Notes: generated by a model from the letters alone, not told the origin. A stretch of 64,000 nt of DNA from Acanthopleuribacter pedis (GCF_017377855.1 NZ_JAFREP010000001.1:186001-250000); one strand, 5' to 3'. Positions 20,301-29,601 are shown, numbered from the stretch's first letter. A program made the numbers and translations.

Positions 20301-20662
20301 AGGTAATACAATTTGCCTCGTTCATCGGCAAACCAAAGCCGGTGGTTGCGGTCCTCGGCCAGCGCCGAAATCATGTTGCTCTCGAGGAACGGGATATTTT
20401 TGTGGTTAAAAACGCGGAACTCGACCCCGTCGAAACGGACCAGGCCCTCGTGGGTACCGAACCAAATGAAACCCTGCTCGCTCTGAATCATTTTGGTGAT
20501 GGAATTTTGAGGCAAACCTTGGGCGGTGTTCCATGCTTGCATGACGAACTGGTCGAGGCTTTTGTCGTAGGAATGGGCCCACAACGAGCAATGACCGCCC
20601 CAGCCGGCGCCAACCCATAAGGCGATGAGCAGGCCGTACCTCATGCAGTCGCTCGGTTTCAT
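17354..20662 (-). CDS. Two-component-regulator-propeller sensor with degenerate histidine kinase module
   Basis: An 1102-residue protein with a signal peptide (GLLIALWVGAGWGGHCSLWA), Reg_prop repeats, a Y_Y_Y domain, one transmembrane helix (about 765-785), a coiled coil and a histidine-kinase-like module. The phospho-acceptor region keeps His (LHQVDD, H833), but its upstream paralogue has LHNVGN there. The ATPase domain is eroded: the N-box reads LLQHSCES without the Mg-binding Asn, and the paralogue's TTKPKGHGFGLHY is replaced by SPRATTNRFILHA. It may be a pseudokinase partner of the upstream sensor. The ATG at 20662 overlaps the upstream TGA (ATGA), implying translational coupling; a second ATG lies at 20644. 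Confidence 0.85.
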   Translation of the reverse strand: MKPSDCMRYGLLIALWVGAGWGGHCSLWAHSYDKSLDQFVMQAWNTAQGLPQNSITKMIQSEQGFIWFGTHEGLVRFDGVEFRVFNHKNIPFLESNMISALAEDRNHRLWFADERGKLYYLDEQLNCRQGPSLEMEDDWVSTMVSTRHGALWMGTYENGIFVYENNVLRQITLEKGDNHPIWDFLEDDFGRMWVATQRGLYRLEGDRVTRFGKEQGLNSDRTYCLEQDIQGRIWVGGSEGVNVIDGETIHKADTAGNLPEHGILDIEEDQQGEMWLATAYGGIARMTPNLIVHQTFTQDDGLPNNNTATLLPDHDGNVWVGIESGGLVCFRNGPAITWTKKHGLPDDMVRTVLQSSDQQIWVGTDSGLSRFNGKRFSTVDLGINGSVTALYDDGKGGLWVGIWDRALIHYQPETDAKTIYEPKSGLPATAISAISADLEGNIWIASRKGLIRMRDGFFESFTVHNGLPTNLVTSLLIDRDGILWAGTRGGGLCRFENGNFTIYTRRDGLSSNQILALFQDETGTLWIGTSDNGLNRKTATGFEAVNVSDGLFDDKILALQEDENKRFWMTSNRGIFSIPREDITRYLDIGREGRLKGRVFGMEDGMKSNECNGGTFPAAAMDHFGNLWVPTIEGVVSLDSEHEIQQGEAPPVFISRVKLNGKHQNNLSTVTIAPGPHKMEIHFSGVNLTLSKRLRFRYQMVGLEETMQLVTHERIAHYSNLPPGTYSFRVWAGNEPDYWGDDYAEITVIKRAAWWQRTSTRIAVVCLLLAGIFSLDRHRLRRNQERHALLEQMVQERSSVLQGTHQRLITAQEQVIEAAHRAGMAEIACNVLHQVDDVVRRVEQESQTAKTLFEAYQAPQTMMRWALALTDPEKARDPANNQAGHKILQQLKAIAPQKEDLAEQLSRINNQVFQLTQIVSAQQKYAKQDNVAHSVDINALIADAVKIKNKDLRRTQAEVIQDLNPVPTFYLQRAKILRVLLGLLQHSCESMNANGPERPRKILITSSIAENSIKITIQDTGPCVPENELVSVFAQNASPRATTNRFILHACANAVTEMDGEIQAACAADGGGMLFVLQLPVQPHEDEDYINEIGDDGSHGES

Positions 20663-23600
20663 GACGCGGTCTCTGTTTCCAGCGGCATTTTGGCCGCCGA
20701 AAGGTTTTCGGTTTCCACCGTAATTTCGGCCGGAAACAGGAGGGTGAACGTGGTGCCTTTGCCTTTTCCTTCGCTTGTCGCCTCGATGCTCCCGCCCATC
20801 GCTTTGAGTACATTGGCGCAGTAATGGAGGCCGAAACCATGGCCCTTGGGTTTGGTGGTGAAGCCGTATTGGAATAAACGCGCGAGGTGTTCGGGTTCGA
20901 CGCCCACGCCGCTGTCTTGAATGATCAGCGCCACCCATTTGGGATCGTGGCTGGTCGTGCGCACCACCAATTGGTGTTCATTGGCGGGCGACGGGTTCAT
21001 GGCAATGGCTTCACAGGCATTTTTCACCAAATTGGAAACAATTTGCAGGAAATCCGACTTACACAAATGGACCAAGGGAAGGGTTTCAAAATCTTCGATA
21101 AGTTCGATGTTCCCGTTGCGAATGAGGTTGCCGTTCATTTGAAGGGCGTCTTCTACCAGGAGGTTGATATCCACCGCCTCAATGGGTCGGTGCTCCTGAT
21201 CGAAGGTTTCTTGGTTGGCGAGAATTTCACCAATGAATTCAATGTTGCGCGAGAAAGATTGGAGTTCGTGATTGGCTTCGCGGCGCGTGTCGATCAGCAC
21301 CTGGGCCACCTCGCTTAGGGCTGGGGGCAAACGGCGACCCATATCGTGGTCGCTGAAAAAAGTCGGGTCCATCTGATGTTTTTCGATTAATTGCTCCATG
21401 CGCTGCAACAGCCGGTCGCTGGATTCGTCCGCCACATTTTCGATCATCAGTTCGGCCGAGGTCAGCGCTGAATTGAGGGCATTGCCCACGTTGTGAAGCA
21501 GGTTTGTGGCGCTTTCCGCCATGCCCGCCAAACGCGCATTTTCGGCCAGTTGTCGGTTCACCAGCAAAACCTCTTCATTCATCGCGGCCAATTCGCGGGT
21601 GCGTTCCTGCACCTGATTTTCTAGTTTGACGCGGGTTTGTTCGAGGTGGAGAGAACGCCAGCGGAACATGACCGCGTTGCCGCCGAGCAGGGCGAGGAAT
21701 GCGAAAAGCATGAACCAAGGTTTTTGAAAGAAAAATGCGTCAACGCTGAAACGAAAGTCTCGGTGGGTACCGATCCAGGGGCCGCCCGGCAAACCGGCTT
21801 CCACCATAAACGTATAGTTGCCGTGGGGAAGATGGCTGTAGCCGGCGACACGCCGTTTGTCCGCGTAGACCCAGTCTTCGTCGATGGGTTTGAGCCGATA
21901 GCGGAAGCGGATGTTATCGCTGTGGCGAAAATGGGGCGAGGAATAGTGAAACTTAAAATTGGTCGCGCCTGCCGGCAGGTCTGACTCGGCAAAAATGGGT
22001 TTGTCGCCCGAATAGGTTGCTTGCTCCACATGAACGAGAAGGTCGCCGTCCGGTTTACGCAGTGCTTTTAAGTCGGCGCGCACCGCGCCTTTGATGGTTG
22101 GGAACCAGATATGACCCTCTTGATCGCGGCCGCCCGAATTGGGCCCAATGAAGTTGCACTCGACTGATTTCATGCCGTTGTTGATATCGAAGGCTTGGTA
22201 GTTCAGCCGCTCGAGCACGCCCTCGCGGTACAGGTCGAAATCGCGCAGGCGGATCCGAAAAATGCCGTAGTTACTTGAGAACCAGAGGTGTTTTTGATGA
22301 TCTTCCACGACTTGAAAACTTGTATCGGTGAACAGGCCGTCCTCGGTGGTGAATTGCTCAAACTGTTGGTTGCGGTAGCGAATAAGGCCGTGGGTTTCGG
22401 TGGTCAGCCATAGATCGCCGCGTGAATCCCGCCGGATTAAGAACAATTGGTTGGTAGGCAAGCCGTCCTGTTTGGTGTAAACATGCCATGTGTCCTTGTC
22501 TTTCTGGACGGCCAAGCCGCGCCCGGTTGCGACCCACATGCGGCCGCGGCGGTCCGTTTCGAAATCGTAGATCATGTTGTCCGGCAAACCCTCGGCTTGG
22601 GTGATTTGCGACCAGTTGTTGTTTTTTGGATCAAAAATCGCGATCCCATTTTCATAAGTGCCGACCCACAAGCGTCCAAACATGTCTTCTTCTAGGCAGT
22701 TGACGAGTGACCCACGCATAGCGCTGTTTTTGGGGGAAAAGCGGGTAACCTCGCCATTGGACTCGCGAACCAGGCCCGCGCCGTCGGTCCCGACCCAAAA
22801 ATCGCCGTTTTTGGTGCGCAGGATGTCGTTGGCTAGGTAGCCGCGCGGCATCAAACGCTGGGTGTAGTCGGTGAGTTTGCCGGCGTACCAGTGTTGCAGG
22901 GCACCGTTCTCGTAGCTGAGCCAAATACCGCCGCGCGGGTCGGGGGCGGTCATCCAAACCATGTTTTCCGCCAAGCCGTCACGGGGTCCAAATGTGGTCA
23001 TTTCCCCGTCGCTGAGCAAATGCAGCCCGCGGCCGATGGTGCCAAACCACATGTTCCCTTCGCGATCTTCCTTAATACAGGCAATGCGCCGCCCACTGAT
23101 GGGGTCGGGGTTTTTGAAGAAGGTCATGGTGCCTGGGAATTGGCTGGGATGGGTGACGACGCTCCAGTTTTGGTTGGAGCGATTGGGATCGAGGCGCATG
23201 CGGACCAAGCCGTGGTCTTGTAGGGCGACCCATAGATTGCGATCACGATCCTGCTGAATGGCCGAGACGGTCAAGCTGCCTAACCCGGCGCGTTGGTCCA
23301 AAATCATGCTGCGCTTGCGACCCTGAAGAAACCCGCCTAAGGAGGGAAAGACTTGGAGACCCGCGTTTTTGGTTCCGAGCCAAAGCGCCCCGGATTGGTC
23401 TAGAACGATGGCTGTAATATGTTGGGAACGGAGGCCTTCTGTGATTCCTTTCCAGATCCAGTTTTCCTTTTGGTATATGCCGATGCCGCCTTTTTCGCTG
23501 CCCGCGAGGATTAAATCCTTGTCGATTTTTATCAGGGTGGTGATGAATGCGGGGCCTTCGATTGGGACGGCGCGACCCTGTGTCAATTTGATCAACCCCA

Positions 23601-24021
23601 AACCCTCGGTTCCGATCAGTAAATCGCCGCCCGGGAGGGCGAGCAAGGCGTTAATGGGGGCTTCCAGGGGTTCCTTGAGGATGGCAACCAGGCTGCCCTG
23701 ATCCATACGCAGCAATTGGCCCGCGCGATTGCCCGCGATTAAGCGGCCCGCGCCGTCTAGGGTCAAGGCGCGAAAGTCCTGGTTGGTGAGGGCGGGGCTG
23801 TTGTATTTGTGCCAAATGCGGAAGGAAACACCGTCGAAACGGACCAGGCCTTCTTGGGTGCCAATCCACAAGTAGCCGCGATCATCCTGACAGAGAACCC
23901 GCACCGAGTTTTGTGGTAAACCGTCTTGGATTTGCCAATGACGGTGGACAAAATGGTGCAAGGCTCGGTCGGGATGGAGCATCCAGGTGGAAGCCAGCAA
24001 GCTGAACAATAGCGCGCTCAA
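20659..24021 (-). CDS. Two-component-regulator-propeller sensor histidine kinase
   Basis: A 1120-residue sensor with a signal sequence (MSALLFSLLASTWM), a periplasmic Reg_prop propeller (repeated LWxGT and GLPxN motifs), a Y_Y_Y domain, one transmembrane helix (about 768-790), a coiled coil and an apparently complete kinase core. It has an AGMAESATNLLHNVGN phospho-acceptor box (H843), the N-box SNLVKNACEAI, DSGVGVEP, and TTKPKGHGFGLHYCAN. It lacks a fused receiver, so the partner regulator must be elsewhere. The start is a TTG at 24021 with AAGGA upstream; the next ATG would remove the signal sequence. It is the first gene of a coupled pair, and an inverted-repeat element lies only 30 bp upstream. 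Confidence 0.88.
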   Translation of the reverse strand: MSALLFSLLASTWMLHPDRALHHFVHRHWQIQDGLPQNSVRVLCQDDRGYLWIGTQEGLVRFDGVSFRIWHKYNSPALTNQDFRALTLDGAGRLIAGNRAGQLLRMDQGSLVAILKEPLEAPINALLALPGGDLLIGTEGLGLIKLTQGRAVPIEGPAFITTLIKIDKDLILAGSEKGGIGIYQKENWIWKGITEGLRSQHITAIVLDQSGALWLGTKNAGLQVFPSLGGFLQGRKRSMILDQRAGLGSLTVSAIQQDRDRNLWVALQDHGLVRMRLDPNRSNQNWSVVTHPSQFPGTMTFFKNPDPISGRRIACIKEDREGNMWFGTIGRGLHLLSDGEMTTFGPRDGLAENMVWMTAPDPRGGIWLSYENGALQHWYAGKLTDYTQRLMPRGYLANDILRTKNGDFWVGTDGAGLVRESNGEVTRFSPKNSAMRGSLVNCLEEDMFGRLWVGTYENGIAIFDPKNNNWSQITQAEGLPDNMIYDFETDRRGRMWVATGRGLAVQKDKDTWHVYTKQDGLPTNQLFLIRRDSRGDLWLTTETHGLIRYRNQQFEQFTTEDGLFTDTSFQVVEDHQKHLWFSSNYGIFRIRLRDFDLYREGVLERLNYQAFDINNGMKSVECNFIGPNSGGRDQEGHIWFPTIKGAVRADLKALRKPDGDLLVHVEQATYSGDKPIFAESDLPAGATNFKFHYSSPHFRHSDNIRFRYRLKPIDEDWVYADKRRVAGYSHLPHGNYTFMVEAGLPGGPWIGTHRDFRFSVDAFFFQKPWFMLFAFLALLGGNAVMFRWRSLHLEQTRVKLENQVQERTRELAAMNEEVLLVNRQLAENARLAGMAESATNLLHNVGNALNSALTSAELMIENVADESSDRLLQRMEQLIEKHQMDPTFFSDHDMGRRLPPALSEVAQVLIDTRREANHELQSFSRNIEFIGEILANQETFDQEHRPIEAVDINLLVEDALQMNGNLIRNGNIELIEDFETLPLVHLCKSDFLQIVSNLVKNACEAIAMNPSPANEHQLVVRTTSHDPKWVALIIQDSGVGVEPEHLARLFQYGFTTKPKGHGFGLHYCANVLKAMGGSIEATSEGKGKGTTFTLLFPAEITVETENLSAAKMPLETETAS

Positions 24022-24050
24022 GAAGAGATCCTTGTGTTGTCTTATTAGGA

Positions 24051-24222
24051 CCTAAGAAGCGCGATAGCTCGCGGCGATTTTGGCTAAACCTCTGGAATGC
24101 AACGGCCTATGAAGATGCTCAGGGCCGACGGGTGCGGTCGGGCACGACCCCGGCCCGCTTTTTCCAAGCCTTTCGCTCCAGATCTTTAGCCAAAATCCCT
24201 CACTCTTATCGCGCCTCTTAGG
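24051..24222 (+). mobile_element. Dispersed inverted-repeat element, copy 1
   Basis: 172 bp with imperfect terminal inverted repeats of about 39 bp, starting CCTAAGAAGCGCGATA and ending TATCGCGCCTCTTAGG. The interior holds ATGCTCAGGGCC and GGGTGCGGTCG (24115-24140) and a segment CTTTCGCTCC. A second copy in the opposite orientation occurs at 36365-36547, matching at both ends and in the middle. It looks like a MITE or a dispersed structured-RNA family, and it lies in the promoter region of the propeller kinase operon. No transposase of matching type is in the window. Confidence 0.7.
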
Positions 24223-24457
24223 TCGGAAACCAAGCCGGTGCCACCGCCAAGATAACACCACTTTGTAGCTTATCGACCGCTCGCGGATAAAACTCAATTC
24301 TGAGAAGGGCTTTGAAGCCCGCGGGGCAGAGAGTAAGCGCCCTAAAATAAGCGGTTTGTCGTTTCTGGGAAACATCGGTCGGCCAGAAGTACGCCGGTTT
24401 TGCCAGACGGGTCAAAAAGGTTTGTTGCGGGGCACCCTGTTTGTTTTCGTTTTGTCT
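24223..24457. other. Remainder of mfd/propeller-kinase intergenic region
   Basis: About 235 bp between the inverted-repeat element and the mfd stop codon. I see no ORF with a ribosome-binding site and no clear terminator. Confidence 0.35.
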
Positions 24458-27400
24458 TTAAGCAGTGCCGGATGCGATCAGTTCTTCGCTCACGTCTTTG
24501 ATGTAGCCGAGTACGTCCCCCGGGTCGCGGGAGGGCAACGCGAGTTTCAGCACGCCTTCCGGGCTTAGGCTTAAGGCCTTTTTCTTTTGGATCCAATTCA
24601 TGACCAAGTCGCCGCGCACCTTGGCGGTTTCGTGAAAGCGCAGTTGGAGCTTGTCCCGTTCACGTTCGACGTGCAGTACCCGTTTGCGGCTGAGGAAAAG
24701 GCGCAACTTGTGTTCCGCCATGAGCTGGGCGACCTCGGCCGGACAGGGGCCGTAGCAATCCACCATGGTTTGTTGGAGTTCGTCGATTTCCGTGTCGCTC
24801 TCCGCCGCGGCGAACTTTTTGTAGTAGTGCAGGCGTTGGTTGGTTTCCTCAATGTACTTTTTGGGGACCGCCGCGCCGAAGTTCAGGTTTACCAGACAGC
24901 TAACCTTATCCTCGATTTCATGGCCGCTTAATTCGGCGACGGCTTCTTCCAGCATTTTGACAAACAAGTCATAGCCGATGGCGTTAATGTGCCCTGCTTG
25001 GTTGGCTCCCAGCAGGTTACCCGCACCGCGCAGTTCCATGTCGCGGGCTGCGATACGGAAGCCCGACCCAAGGTCCGAGAACTCCTCCAGCGCGGCCAAC
25101 CGTTGGCGTGCTTGGTTGGACATGCGTGCGCGCGGCGGGACCAGTAGGTAGGCAAAGGCGGGCCGGTCCGAGCGTCCGATACGGCCGCGTAGTTGGTAGA
25201 GCTGGCTCATGCCGAACATGTCGGCGCGATTGATGATCATGGTGTTGGCGTTGGGGATGTCCACCCCGTTTTCAATAATCGTAGACGCCACCAACACGTC
25301 CGTTTCCCGTTGCATGAATTGCAACATTTGGTGTTCGATGCGTTTGGGATCCATTTGACCGTGGGCAGCTGAAATCCGCAGGTGCGGCATCAATTCACGC
25401 AAGCCCGCGACCATGGTGTCCATGGTTTCAACCCGGTTGTGGATAAAAAAGACTTGGCCGCCGCGCGCCAACTCAAAATCAATTGCGTTGCGAATCAAAC
25501 CGTCACGGGACTCAACCACGTTGGTACTAATGGCGAGGCGGTTGCGCGGCGGTGTTTCAATCACGGAGATATCGCGAATACCCGAAAGCGACATGTTTAG
25601 CGTGCGCGGGATGGGGGTCGCCGACATGCTGAGTACATCCACCTGTTTGCGCATTTGCTTCAGGCGTTCTTTGTGGGCCACCCCGAATCGTTGTTCCTCA
25701 TCAATGATGACCGCGCCGAGGTTTTTGAACTTGATGTCTTTGCTCAGCAAGCGATGGGTACCGATGATGAGGTCGACCTTGCCGTCGGCCAAATCGGTTA
25801 ATGCTTTTTTGATGTGTTTGCTGGAACTAAACCGCGAAATCCAGTTGACGGCCACCGGGAAATTGCCAAACCGGTTTTTGAAAGTGTGGTAGTGCTGGAA
25901 CGCCAGCACCGTGGTTGGGCACAGAACCGCCACTTGAAAACCCTCCATCACACACTTAAAAGCGGTCCGCATTGCGACCTCGGTTTTGCCAAAACCCACA
26001 TCGCCAACCAGCAACCGGTCCATCGGTCGCGGCGATTCCAAATCGGCTTTGATTTCGTTAACCGCGTTAAATTGGCCGCTGGTTAACTCGTGTTCAAACG
26101 CATCTTCGAAAGAACCCTGCCATTCAGTGTCCGCGCCATAGGGGGTGCGGGTCACCAGTTTCCGTTGGGCGTAAAGCTTTACCAATTCACCGGCCATCTC
26201 CCGCAGGGCTTTGCGCACACGGCCTTTGGTTTTGACCCAGGCGGTTCCGCCCAATTTGTCCAGTTGGACCTGGTTGTCGGCCGAACTAAAGCGCTGAACC
26301 AAATGAAGTTGGTTGAGTGACACATAAAGTTTTTGATCACCTTTGTAGGTCAGCGCCATCATTTCGTGGCGGCCGCCCCCGACCTCCATTTCCAGCAAGC
26401 CGATGAACTTGCCGATGCCGTGTTCTTCATGAACCACCAAATCACCGACCTTCAGATCGCGGAACTCAGCTTGGAAAACCCGTTTCCCGCCGGCGGGTTT
26501 GCGGGCGGCTTTGATCTTGGACCAAATGTCGGGCCCGGCGATGACCACCAACTTACGGTCCGGCCATTGGAAACCGGTCGGCAAGGCGCCTTTGGCGGCA
26601 TAAAAACCTGGCGCAAGTTCCGTGCGAATCGGCAAGTCGCATGTTTTGACGAAAAAACCTTCGTGCTCGAGTTGTTCTTCCAAGTGCTTGAGTGCGCCCG
26701 TGTTTTGCGCCACGATCACCACGGCCAACCGTTTGGCTTGCTGTTTCCAATGATCAATGAAGCGGCGCACATCGCTTTTGTATTGAGGCACCGATTGGGT
26801 CAGGAATTCATCCTGAACTTCGGTTAAGCCCAGCGTGTGATGGATTACTGCTGTGACATGTTCTGGTAAATCAATCTGTTTAATGTCGCTTTGGTGGAAC
26901 AGGGTGCGCAAGGGGGTCTGGAGTTGGTTTTGACCCAAAGCATCGGCTTGGGTTGTTAGCTGGGTCAGGTATTGCTCACATTGTTCCTGGACCGCCTCGT
27001 GATCGTCGACGAACAAAAGGGCCGGTTGTTCAACCAGATCCAAGAAATGGTGTGGATGCTCGAAAAACAGCGCGGTCCAGTGAAGAAACCCGGAGAACCG
27101 GCCGCGGTCGCGTAACTCGGCGACCAGGGAAAGGAACTGTTTGCGGGCCTCGCTTTGGTTCCACAGCTCACCGCCCTTGCGTGCGAAAACCGCCGCTTCA
27201 CGCGGCGTAACATGCCACTCGAACATGGGCAAAATTTCCACGCTGTCGACCACGTGCATTGAACGCTGGGTGGCGGGATCAAATTCGCGAATTTCTTCCA
27301 GTTCGTCGTCCCAAAAATCGAGGCGCCAAGCGCGTTCATCCACCGAACTGTAGATATCGAGCATGCCGCCGCGCCGCGAAAAATCCCCTGGCTGGCTAAC

Positions 27401-27841
27401 CAAATCGTTGGCGAGATAACCCATTTCCGCGAGGGTGCGACAGAGTTGGGGCAAATCGTAGCGGTCGCCGGACTGCAAGCTCAGCCGCGGTTTGGCGAGG
27501 GCGTCGCGGGAGGCGAGCGTTTCGAGGAAGACGCGCGGATGGGTGACGATCATGTCCCAGCGGTTGGTAAGCAAGGCGTCGAAGCAGGCCAAACGGGTTC
27601 GGCGGGTGAGCGGGTGCACCGGGGTAAACGCGAACGCCGACCCTTCGAGCGGTGGGAGCTCAAAGACGCGGGCTTGCGGGTTCAAACTCCGCAAGGCGTT
27701 GGCGGTTGCGTGAATGCGTTTCACATCCGCGGTCACCAAAATCGTTGGTTGTTCCTGTTGGGTAAGGTAATGGAGCGCCGCGGAGCCGCGTAACCCGTGG
27801 GCATGGCGAACCTGCTCCCCTCGCAACTGAAAAAAAGACAT
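24458..27841 (-). CDS. mfd: Transcription-repair coupling factor
   Basis: A 1127-residue SF2 translocase that removes RNA polymerase stalled at DNA lesions and recruits UvrA. The order is: UvrB-like N-terminal domains, a CarD-like RNA-polymerase-interaction domain (LKVGDLVVHEEHGIGKF, about 465-540), helicase domains with Walker A GDVGFGKTE near 615 and DEEQ (IIDEEQRFG), and a C-terminal TRCF domain. The length matches the family. ATG at 27841 is chosen with GGAGGGAGG upstream; a GTG directly before it is also possible. Downstream on the same strand are the propeller sensors, separated by more than 400 bp. Confidence 0.97.
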   Translation of the reverse strand: MSFFQLRGEQVRHAHGLRGSAALHYLTQQEQPTILVTADVKRIHATANALRSLNPQARVFELPPLEGSAFAFTPVHPLTRRTRLACFDALLTNRWDMIVTHPRVFLETLASRDALAKPRLSLQSGDRYDLPQLCRTLAEMGYLANDLVSQPGDFSRRGGMLDIYSSVDERAWRLDFWDDELEEIREFDPATQRSMHVVDSVEILPMFEWHVTPREAAVFARKGGELWNQSEARKQFLSLVAELRDRGRFSGFLHWTALFFEHPHHFLDLVEQPALLFVDDHEAVQEQCEQYLTQLTTQADALGQNQLQTPLRTLFHQSDIKQIDLPEHVTAVIHHTLGLTEVQDEFLTQSVPQYKSDVRRFIDHWKQQAKRLAVVIVAQNTGALKHLEEQLEHEGFFVKTCDLPIRTELAPGFYAAKGALPTGFQWPDRKLVVIAGPDIWSKIKAARKPAGGKRVFQAEFRDLKVGDLVVHEEHGIGKFIGLLEMEVGGGRHEMMALTYKGDQKLYVSLNQLHLVQRFSSADNQVQLDKLGGTAWVKTKGRVRKALREMAGELVKLYAQRKLVTRTPYGADTEWQGSFEDAFEHELTSGQFNAVNEIKADLESPRPMDRLLVGDVGFGKTEVAMRTAFKCVMEGFQVAVLCPTTVLAFQHYHTFKNRFGNFPVAVNWISRFSSSKHIKKALTDLADGKVDLIIGTHRLLSKDIKFKNLGAVIIDEEQRFGVAHKERLKQMRKQVDVLSMSATPIPRTLNMSLSGIRDISVIETPPRNRLAISTNVVESRDGLIRNAIDFELARGGQVFFIHNRVETMDTMVAGLRELMPHLRISAAHGQMDPKRIEHQMLQFMQRETDVLVASTIIENGVDIPNANTMIINRADMFGMSQLYQLRGRIGRSDRPAFAYLLVPPRARMSNQARQRLAALEEFSDLGSGFRIAARDMELRGAGNLLGANQAGHINAIGYDLFVKMLEEAVAELSGHEIEDKVSCLVNLNFGAAVPKKYIEETNQRLHYYKKFAAAESDTEIDELQQTMVDCYGPCPAEVAQLMAEHKLRLFLSRKRVLHVERERDKLQLRFHETAKVRGDLVMNWIQKKKALSLSPEGVLKLALPSRDPGDVLGYIKDVSEELIASGTA

Positions 27842-27912
27842 CACCCCTCCCTCCAGCCGCTTATTCTAACCGCTCTCGTGGCAAAGTAAGAATCGGATGT
27901 GGTCAAGGGTTG

Positions 27913-29601
27913 TCAGCCTCTCTTTTTCATAATGGCGCGCAGCATACTAAAACCCATGACCGCCGAAACCACGTACCCCGCCAAGCCGATAATCGGGATT
28001 TCGTGCCACAGGGGGGGGACTTTGGCGTGTACGATCAGCGAAGACCCGATAATCAATGATGCCAGAACGATGGCCGAGGCGATTCGGTTGCTGATGCGAT
28101 CCAAGGTGACCATAAGCGGGGTCAGGCCCAGGTGCTCCAGCTCCATTTTGGCTTTACCTTGCTTCAACTGCTTCAGCAGTTCGCGCATTTCACCCGGCAC
28201 CTCTTTAGCCAGGTAAATTATGTCCTGGCTGGTTTCCCATAAATTGCCGGCCAGGCGGCGTGGGTGGTACCGGTTGACCATGATACGGCGGATATAAGGA
28301 CCCGCTTCTTCGCTAAACGAAAATTCGGGATCGAGCTTGCCGCCCAAATCCTCCATTTGCGTGATGGCTTTCAGTAATAAGAAATAAGGCGCGGGGATCG
28401 ATAGCCGGTACTTGACCGTTACATCCAGGATCGCCCGCAATAATGGGCCTACTTCTAGGTCTTTAAGGCTGCGGAAGAGATGTTGGTCGATGAGTTCGTC
28501 GATTTCCCGTTCCAGGGACAGGCGGTCCACCAATTTGTGACTCTGGGTCAGTTTGAGCAGGACCTCGGCCGCTTTTACGGAATCCGCTTGCACCACCGCC
28601 AAAAAAAGATCGGCAAACCGCTCGCGACTCAGGCGATCCAGCCGCCCCATCATACCGAAGTCCAAGTAGCAGATGACATGGTTTGGCAAGACCATGATGT
28701 TGCCGGGATGCGGGTCGGCATGGAAGAAGCCATGCACAAAAATTTGTTCGATGATCAGCTTGGCGCCCCGTTGGGCGATCTCCTTGGGATCCATCTTGAG
28801 GGATTCAAGTTCCTCGCGCCGGGTAGGTTTGGTGCCGTTGATGAATTCCAATACCAGCACGCGGTGGTTGGATAAATCATCGTAAACCCTGGGGACGTGG
28901 ACGATGGGGTTGTCCTCGAATTGACGCGCAAAACGTTTGAGGTTGGCCGCTTCGAATTCGTAATCTAGTTCATGATCCAGTGTGCGTGCAAATTCCTCGA
29001 CAATTTTGGTCGGGCGATGGATCTGACCCAATTCCATGTGCTTTTCCATCAAGGTCGCCATGTTGTGCATGATCTGCACGTCGACCTCAATGATTTGGGC
29101 AATACGAGGCCGGCGAATTTTAACGGCGACCTGTACACCACTTTTCAATGTGGCCAGATGCACCTGGCCGATGGAACCGGCGGCCAAGGGTTTGTGATCA
29201 AAGGAGGCGATCTCCCCGGATTGTTCACCCAGCTCGAGTTCCAGAATCGCCTGGGCCCGTTCGCCGTCAAAAGGTGCCACCCGGTCCTGAAGTTTGGCCA
29301 ACTCGTCCAAAATATCTATGGGGAGCAGGTCGCTACGGGTGGAAACGGCCTGGCCCATTTTGACAAAAGTGGGGCCGAGCTCTTCCAGCACGAGCCGGAT
29401 CCGTGCCGCCCGCGAGAGATCCTGGTTGCGAAACCATTTGGTCTTGTTGAACAACTGCCATCCCATTTCCAGGTAATGTTCGATTTGCATCGCGTAAACC
29501 AAGTCCTCGAAACCGTACTTGATCAGGACGGTCAAGATCTGACGGTAGCGTTTGACAACGGCATAGGTGCGGGTAAAGAGACCCAGTTTTCGGGAAATCA
29601 C
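27913..29601 (-). CDS. ABC1/UbiB-family atypical kinase
   Basis: A 562-residue member of the UbiB/AarF/COQ8 family. It carries the family KxGQ motif (KMGQAVSTRSDLLP, about residue 81), the Ala-rich loop AAGSIGQVH, the catalytic HADPHPGN (near 300) and DFG (LDFGMMGR, near 314). Two C-terminal hydrophobic helices (about 505-525 and 535-555) anchor it to the membrane, as in UbiB. The family supports ubiquinone or other isoprenoid-lipid metabolism, and the exact reaction is unsettled. A GTG start at 29601 is chosen because GGAGGT lies six bases upstream; the open frame to 29697 has no such signal. Confidence 0.92.
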   Translation of the reverse strand: MISRKLGLFTRTYAVVKRYRQILTVLIKYGFEDLVYAMQIEHYLEMGWQLFNKTKWFRNQDLSRAARIRLVLEELGPTFVKMGQAVSTRSDLLPIDILDELAKLQDRVAPFDGERAQAILELELGEQSGEIASFDHKPLAAGSIGQVHLATLKSGVQVAVKIRRPRIAQIIEVDVQIMHNMATLMEKHMELGQIHRPTKIVEEFARTLDHELDYEFEAANLKRFARQFEDNPIVHVPRVYDDLSNHRVLVLEFINGTKPTRREELESLKMDPKEIAQRGAKLIIEQIFVHGFFHADPHPGNIMVLPNHVICYLDFGMMGRLDRLSRERFADLFLAVVQADSVKAAEVLLKLTQSHKLVDRLSLEREIDELIDQHLFRSLKDLEVGPLLRAILDVTVKYRLSIPAPYFLLLKAITQMEDLGGKLDPEFSFSEEAGPYIRRIMVNRYHPRRLAGNLWETSQDIIYLAKEVPGEMRELLKQLKQGKAKMELEHLGLTPLMVTLDRISNRIASAIVLASLIIGSSLIVHAKVPPLWHEIPIIGLAGYVVSAVMGFSMLRAIMKKRG

